From the NCBI GenBank assembly GCA_030431525.1, contig JAUIJC010000010.1:48844-112843 (forward strand): DNA of 64,000 nucleotides, read 5' to 3'. The notes beneath the pieces were generated by a model, which had not been told where the DNA came from, ran no database searches, and saw nothing but the letters and a program-made list of their open reading frames with translations. The number at the start of each line of letters is the position of its first letter. Position 1 is the stretch's first letter. The position numbers were made by a program, and so were the translations under genes. This DNA comes from Bacteroidia bacterium. GTDB lineage: Bacteria > Bacteroidota > Bacteroidia > Cytophagales > JAAEPT01. Positions 60,509-64,000 of this stretch are shown one piece after another.

Positions 60509-61468
60509 ATGAGAAAGTCCATTCTGCTTTGTTTTATCTTCTTGTTTTCGGGATTGGGTTTGCGAGCACAGCAGGTTCAGCAGTACGCCCAATACATGGT
60601 GAATCCCTATGTGATAAATCCAGCCGTTGGTGGGACAGAGGATTTTACTGATGTGAAAGCAAGTTATAGGGCTCAGTGGACTGGCTTGGAAGGTGCTCCA
60701 AGGACCATCTATTTTTCTGGGCACGGAAGTTTGGGGAGAGAATTCAATCAATACCACCGCAAGAACGAGTCAAACAAATGGCATGGGGTGGGAGGCTATG
60801 CCTTTTCGGATAAGGCTGGTGCCATTGAGAGAAATGCCATTTATGGGTCTTATGCGTATAACCTTCCGCTCAGAAGAAAGTTGAGATTGTCTGTAGGGCT
60901 TTTCCTTGGGTTAAAACAGTTCAGGGTAGATACAGACATGTTTGAGGATTTGACAAATGGGAGCGACCCTCAGCTTACTGGTGGAGTAAAGTCAAAGGTT
61001 ATTCCTGATTTAGCCTTGGGAGGGTGGTTGTATGATGAGCGCTTCTTTGTTGGATTTTCAGTTTTTCAGCTTCTCCATAACAAGGTTAATCTTGAAGGTG
61101 CAACAGAGGATGACGGACGTTTGCAACCCCATTATTTTTTATCGGGTGGACTTAGAATACCAATAAATGAGGATTGGAACTTTGTCCCATCGATCATTGC
61201 AAAGGCGGTAAGGCCTGCACCAATTTCAGTGGACTACAATCTGAAGATTGATTACATGGATACTTACTATGCTGGGGTGTCTTATCGGTCAAGAGATGCT
61301 TTTGGGCTTCTTGTAGGGACTGTCCTGTTCAGAAGGGTTGAAGTGAGTTACTCCTATGAGTTTACAGTGGCCTCTGTTCGCCACTTCAATGATGGTTCCC
61401 ATGAGCTCATTGTAGGCTATCGATTTGGCCACCCAAAATGTGTGAAGTGTCCCTCACGCTTTTGGTAG
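60509..61468 (+). CDS. PorP/SprF family type IX secretion system membrane protein (2 of 3)
   Basis: A 319-residue protein from the ATG 60509 (MRKSILLCFIFLFSGLGLRAQQ signal). It has the same N-terminal signature as copy 1: QQYAQYMVNPYVINPAVGGTEDFTDVKASYRAQWTGLEGAPRTIYFSGHG, then WHGVGGYAFSDKAGAIERNAIYGSYAYNLPL. The C-terminus is GHPKCVKCPSRFW, with a C-x-x-C. The upstream 60383-60508 region has no ORF. Divergence among the three copies suggests different cargo partners or roles in one complex. Confidence 0.93.
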   Translation: MRKSILLCFIFLFSGLGLRAQQVQQYAQYMVNPYVINPAVGGTEDFTDVKASYRAQWTGLEGAPRTIYFSGHGSLGREFNQYHRKNESNKWHGVGGYAFSDKAGAIERNAIYGSYAYNLPLRRKLRLSVGLFLGLKQFRVDTDMFEDLTNGSDPQLTGGVKSKVIPDLALGGWLYDERFFVGFSVFQLLHNKVNLEGATEDDGRLQPHYFLSGGLRIPINEDWNFVPSIIAKAVRPAPISVDYNLKIDYMDTYYAGVSYRSRDAFGLLVGTVLFRRVEVSYSYEFTVASVRHFNDGSHELIVGYRFGHPKCVKCPSRFW

Positions 61469-61771
61469 AGTGGTAGTACCTGTTAATTTTTTTCAGTTCG
61501 ATTGAACTTTTTTTCCTCTTCCTTGTTTCTCTTTCACGCTTGATGTGATCATGGCTTGTGTCGAAATCGAAGGGTTCGGCAAGTCCAAATTGCCATAAGG
61601 TTTTCGGCTTGTTAAATAAAAATTCCTAACATTCGGTTACTTGCCTTGGGCAACTTGTATAAATCAAAGTGTGTGTTAGAATAATCTAAAATTAACCTGT
61701 ATATTGTGTCTTAAACCGAATATAAGGCACATGATCGTAGTGTTTTTTACACTCTTTACGCTCAAGGTGAT
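61469..61771. other. 303-nt noncoding gap
   Basis: Between the second and third PorP/SprF genes. No ORF, no hairpin with a T-run, and no promoter I would call with confidence. It is AT-rich towards the right end. Confidence 0.5.
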
Positions 61772-62857
61772 ATGAGGAAAAATCTACTATTTGCAGTCTT
61801 GGCTTTTATTTGTGTTCTGGAGCTGAAAGCTCAACAGGCAGCACAATACAGCCAGTACATGATTAACCCCTATTTGATTAACCCTGCTTTGGCTGGTTCC
61901 GAGGATTTTGTGGATATCAAGGCGGGATATCGTTCACAGTGGCAAGGCTTTGAGGGAGCTCCTCGTACGATGTATTTGAGTGCTCACTCTTCTATTGCTC
62001 ACCCTCATGAGTATTATCACCACAAAGGGGAGCGACACAACTGGCACGGCGCTGGTCTTCTTGTAATGAGTGATAAGATTGGCCCAATCCAGAACAACTC
62101 CTACATGGGGTCTTATTCCTATAACATTCGTTTGACCAAGGATGGAAGGATGAAATATGGTGTGGCTCAGTCCCACGGTATTCACTTAACCTTTGGTTTG
62201 GCGTTTGGTGTTAGGGATTACTCAATGGATTTAACCCAAACAGCATATTATACTGATGGCAATGGTAATCAACAGAATTATGACTTTGTTGATTCAGAAG
62301 ACCCATTATACAACAATGGTACGCTGAGGAAGTTGACACCAGATGCTAATCTTGGTATGTGGTTGTATAATGATGACTTCTACTTTGGTTTATCCTCAAC
62401 TCAATTGCTTGGAAACAAGCTAGAGTTTGACGGAGTATCTATCGAAGATGAGGCTTCAGGAGATGTTTTGAATAACCTATCCCGTTTGAAGCGACATGTC
62501 TTCATCACTGGTGGTTACAGAATGAAGATTTCCTACAACTCTTACTTTGTTCCTTCCTTCTTGATTAAGAAAGTTGCCGTAGCACCTTGGTCAGTTGATA
62601 TCAACGGACGTTACCAAGTGGAGTTGGATAAAGACAATAACGTCTTTGCGGGAATTTCATATCGTCACCGTGATGCTATTGCCTTCTTGGTGGGTGGTAA
62701 CTTCATGAAGCATATTGATATTGCATACTCTTACGATTTCACTACTACTGATATTCGAAATACTTCAAGTGGAGTGAATGTAAGTACCCATGAGGTAACT
62801 GTAGGTTACAGGTTGTTGCCGCATGGTCATTTGAACATTGCAGAACGTTGGTGGTAA
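61772..62857 (+). CDS. PorP/SprF family type IX secretion system membrane protein (3 of 3)
   Basis: A 361-residue protein, the longest of the three, starting at the ATG 61772 (signal MRKNLLFAVLAFICVLELKAQQ). Signature: QYSQYMINPYLINPALAGSEDFVDIKAGYRSQWQGFEGAPRTMYLSAHS, then WHGAGLLVMSDKIGPIQNNSYMGSYSYNIRL. It has extra loops relative to copies 1 and 2 (TAYYTDGNGNQQNYDFVDSEDPLYNNGTLRK and KLEFDGVSIEDEASGDVLN) and ends HLNIAERWW, without the Cys tail. Confidence 0.93.
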   Translation: MRKNLLFAVLAFICVLELKAQQAAQYSQYMINPYLINPALAGSEDFVDIKAGYRSQWQGFEGAPRTMYLSAHSSIAHPHEYYHHKGERHNWHGAGLLVMSDKIGPIQNNSYMGSYSYNIRLTKDGRMKYGVAQSHGIHLTFGLAFGVRDYSMDLTQTAYYTDGNGNQQNYDFVDSEDPLYNNGTLRKLTPDANLGMWLYNDDFYFGLSSTQLLGNKLEFDGVSIEDEASGDVLNNLSRLKRHVFITGGYRMKISYNSYFVPSFLIKKVAVAPWSVDINGRYQVELDKDNNVFAGISYRHRDAIAFLVGGNFMKHIDIAYSYDFTTTDIRNTSSGVNVSTHEVTVGYRLLPHGHLNIAERWW

Positions 62858-62877
62858 TCAACAAATCTATATTCAAG

Positions 62878-62910
62878 AAAGGGGCTTGGTTTCGACCAAG
62901 CCCCTTTTTT
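62878..62910. terminator. Bidirectional terminator
   Basis: AAAGGGGCTTGGT (62878-62890) pairs with ACCAAGCCCCTTT (62895-62907) around a TTCG tetraloop, with T-rich flanks on both strands. It lies between convergent genes and reaches into the last codons of the DUF4412 gene. Confidence 0.92.
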
Positions 62911-63721
62911 ATTTGGAGTCTATGTTTCTTAAGGGACTTGTTTTCTGTTGATAGCTTTTGGGAGTGGCAAATGTCTTTGAGTGAAATTTCTCGCTTTTGA
63001 CTTCTTTGATTTCACTGGTGGCGTAGGGCTTACCATTTTTTAGATGAATAGTTCGGATAGGGATTCCCTCGTATTCATTTCCTAAATCCATTTCATTGGT
63101 TTCAAAAAGTTTTTGGTCGGAATTAATATTATCCATGAAGGCATCCATATCCTTTAGAATCTGTAGATCCTTTTCCTCCATGTCAAGTTGTTTGGGTTTT
63201 GTTGTCCAAATCTCCTCATCGAGTTCACCATTAGTATACCCCTTATATTCTTTACAAGGATAGGTGTTAATCGTTTTTGTAATTCCTGTTGCCTTGTGTT
63301 CCGTATTTATGCCTTGGTTGTCAATGGTTTGTTGTTGTTTTTCCATTGTTTCTTTCAAGGCTTTTTGTTGGTCAGGGGGGAGTTCTTTCATTCGTTCCTC
63401 CATTTGATCTTGGATTTTTTGAAGTTGATCCCCCATAGCATTTAATTCATCCTTGGTAATGACGTAAAAGGATTTGTCATTATGGTTCACCACAGTAATT
63501 GTTTCCTCCTTTTTGGAATAGATGAGTGATTGGTCAGTATCTGCATCTTGAGAGTCAATTCTAAGATGGTCAGGGTGCAAATAAATTTTTTGTTCGTAAG
63601 AATCCGAAATTCCCTGCAAACTCGTTTTAGATGTAATCACCTTAACCTCCTCTTGAGCAAAAAGGGATGAGTTAACGATTAGTAGGCTAAAGAGAATTAA
63701 TAATTTTCTGGCATGTATCAT
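62909..63721 (-). CDS. DUF4412 domain-containing secreted protein
   Basis: A 270-residue protein from the ATG 63721 (MIHARKLLILFSLLIVNSSLFAQ signal; three residues longer from 63730). The middle follows the DUF4412 pattern: I-Y-[LV]-x-x-D-x-[LM]-R-I-D (YLHPDHLRIDSQ), a D-Q-S-L-I-Y-S strand, a D-K-S-F-Y-V-I-T-x-D-E-L strand, and TINTYPCKEYKGYTNGELDEEIWTTK, which ends a beta-sandwich-like fold. A Glu/Gln-rich helical segment lies between (about 105-140). Function unknown; likely periplasmic or outer-membrane associated. The remaining bases to 64000 carry no gene I can support. Confidence 0.82.
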   Translation of the reverse strand: MIHARKLLILFSLLIVNSSLFAQEEVKVITSKTSLQGISDSYEQKIYLHPDHLRIDSQDADTDQSLIYSKKEETITVVNHNDKSFYVITKDELNAMGDQLQKIQDQMEERMKELPPDQQKALKETMEKQQQTIDNQGINTEHKATGITKTINTYPCKEYKGYTNGELDEEIWTTKPKQLDMEEKDLQILKDMDAFMDNINSDQKLFETNEMDLGNEYEGIPIRTIHLKNGKPYATSEIKEVKSEKFHSKTFATPKSYQQKTSPLRNIDSK

Positions 63722-64000
63722 GACTGTCAAGTTTGGGTAAACACTTTGGGTTTCTTACGTAATGGTTAGTGTAGTGAATGGGAGTTTTTGATAAATACTA
63801 AAAAATAGTGGGTAAGGGAGGGTGATGTTTCGACCGGTTGTTTCCCCATTTCTTGATGATATTTTTTGAGTAGTATACATCCCCCCATTCTTCGTACCAC
63901 AGTTATGTGAAATGAAGTTAACGAATTTCCTTTTTTCCTTCTCGACAATACCTCTTCAATCCTGTTCCGGAGTATAAGCAAGGGCGGCGACGGAGGAGCC

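Noticed and set aside
63766..63981. Minus-strand ORF of 71 residues
   Set aside because: No signal, domain or plausible start context; near the window end.
63956..64000. Open minus-strand frame ending at a TGA (15 codons), possibly the C-terminus of a gene beyond the window
   Set aside because: Too short to support; noted only.
1..64000. CRISPR arrays, tRNA or rRNA genes, insertion sequences
   Set aside because: No evenly spaced direct repeats with unique spacers, no cloverleaf or rRNA sequence recognised, and no transposase found. The 96-bp tandem repeat and word-hairpins do not have the CRISPR layout.

Overview
The window reads as chromosomal DNA of a Bacteroidota bacterium, most likely a gliding or marine member of the Cytophagales. 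The support is: two giant secreted proteins ending in the gliding-motility-associated (CHU_C, type IX secretion) C-terminal domain; three tandem PorP/SprF proteins; a propeller sensor of the Reg_prop/Y_Y_Y type; the parA-parB-DUF5683-(x)-dapB-lepB gene order; a carboxynorspermidine pathway; and many lipoproteins with a Bacteroidota-type lipobox. I see no rRNA, tRNA, CRISPR array, transposase or phage gene. Genus-level placement is a guess and is not made.

Layout. 0-3.2 kb: minus-strand sugar isomerase-like lipoprotein (cut by the window edge), GNAT acetyltransferase, polysaccharide flippase and a small lipoprotein. 3.5-7.4 kb: plus-strand glycan block (GT4 glycosyltransferase, NodB deacetylase, GT2 glycosyltransferase, dipeptide epimerase). 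7.4-11.8 kb: a 96-bp tandem repeat, then bioA, an unknown secreted protein and purine nucleoside phosphorylase. 12.3-17.4 kb: a 1110-residue propeller/SpoIIE phosphatase sensor, an enoyl-CoA hydratase-family enzyme and a metallophosphoesterase. 17.5-32.3 kb: a long minus-strand run of envelope proteins. It holds a thioredoxin-like protein, two Kelch lipoproteins, two outer-membrane-barrel proteins with duplicated N-terminal domains, three phosphodiester-glycosidase-like proteins (one canonical, two degenerate), a LamG/HYR protein, a two-TM protein and a DUF4907 lipoprotein. 32.4-39.4 kb: lepB, dapB (with an internal duplication), a multi-TM unknown, DUF5683, parB, parA and a UPF0173 hydrolase. 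39.6-51.1 kb (plus): peptide-binding lipoprotein, a histidine-kinase-like protein lacking its histidine, menC, an M15 peptidase, a 1102-residue T9SS cargo protein, and the carboxynorspermidine dehydrogenase/decarboxylase pair. 51.3-62.9 kb: a 2645-residue beta-helix adhesin followed by three PorP/SprF partners. 62.9-63.7 kb (minus): a DUF4412 protein.

How it fits together. Three themes dominate. (1) Surface and secretion: the adhesin/PorP block and the anchor-L protein are T9SS type-B cargo with likely outer-membrane partners; LepB would process their signal peptides. (2) The 18.6-32.3 kb envelope cluster is built from duplicated cassettes (Kelch lipoprotein plus barrel protein) around a trio of glycosidase-like proteins, and is my best candidate for an undescribed system. 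(3) The intergenic DNA is unusually structured: hairpins whose arms are runs of 7- or 8-base words, other palindromic families, an interlocked double inverted repeat, and terminator-like hairpins placed within a few bases of start codons.
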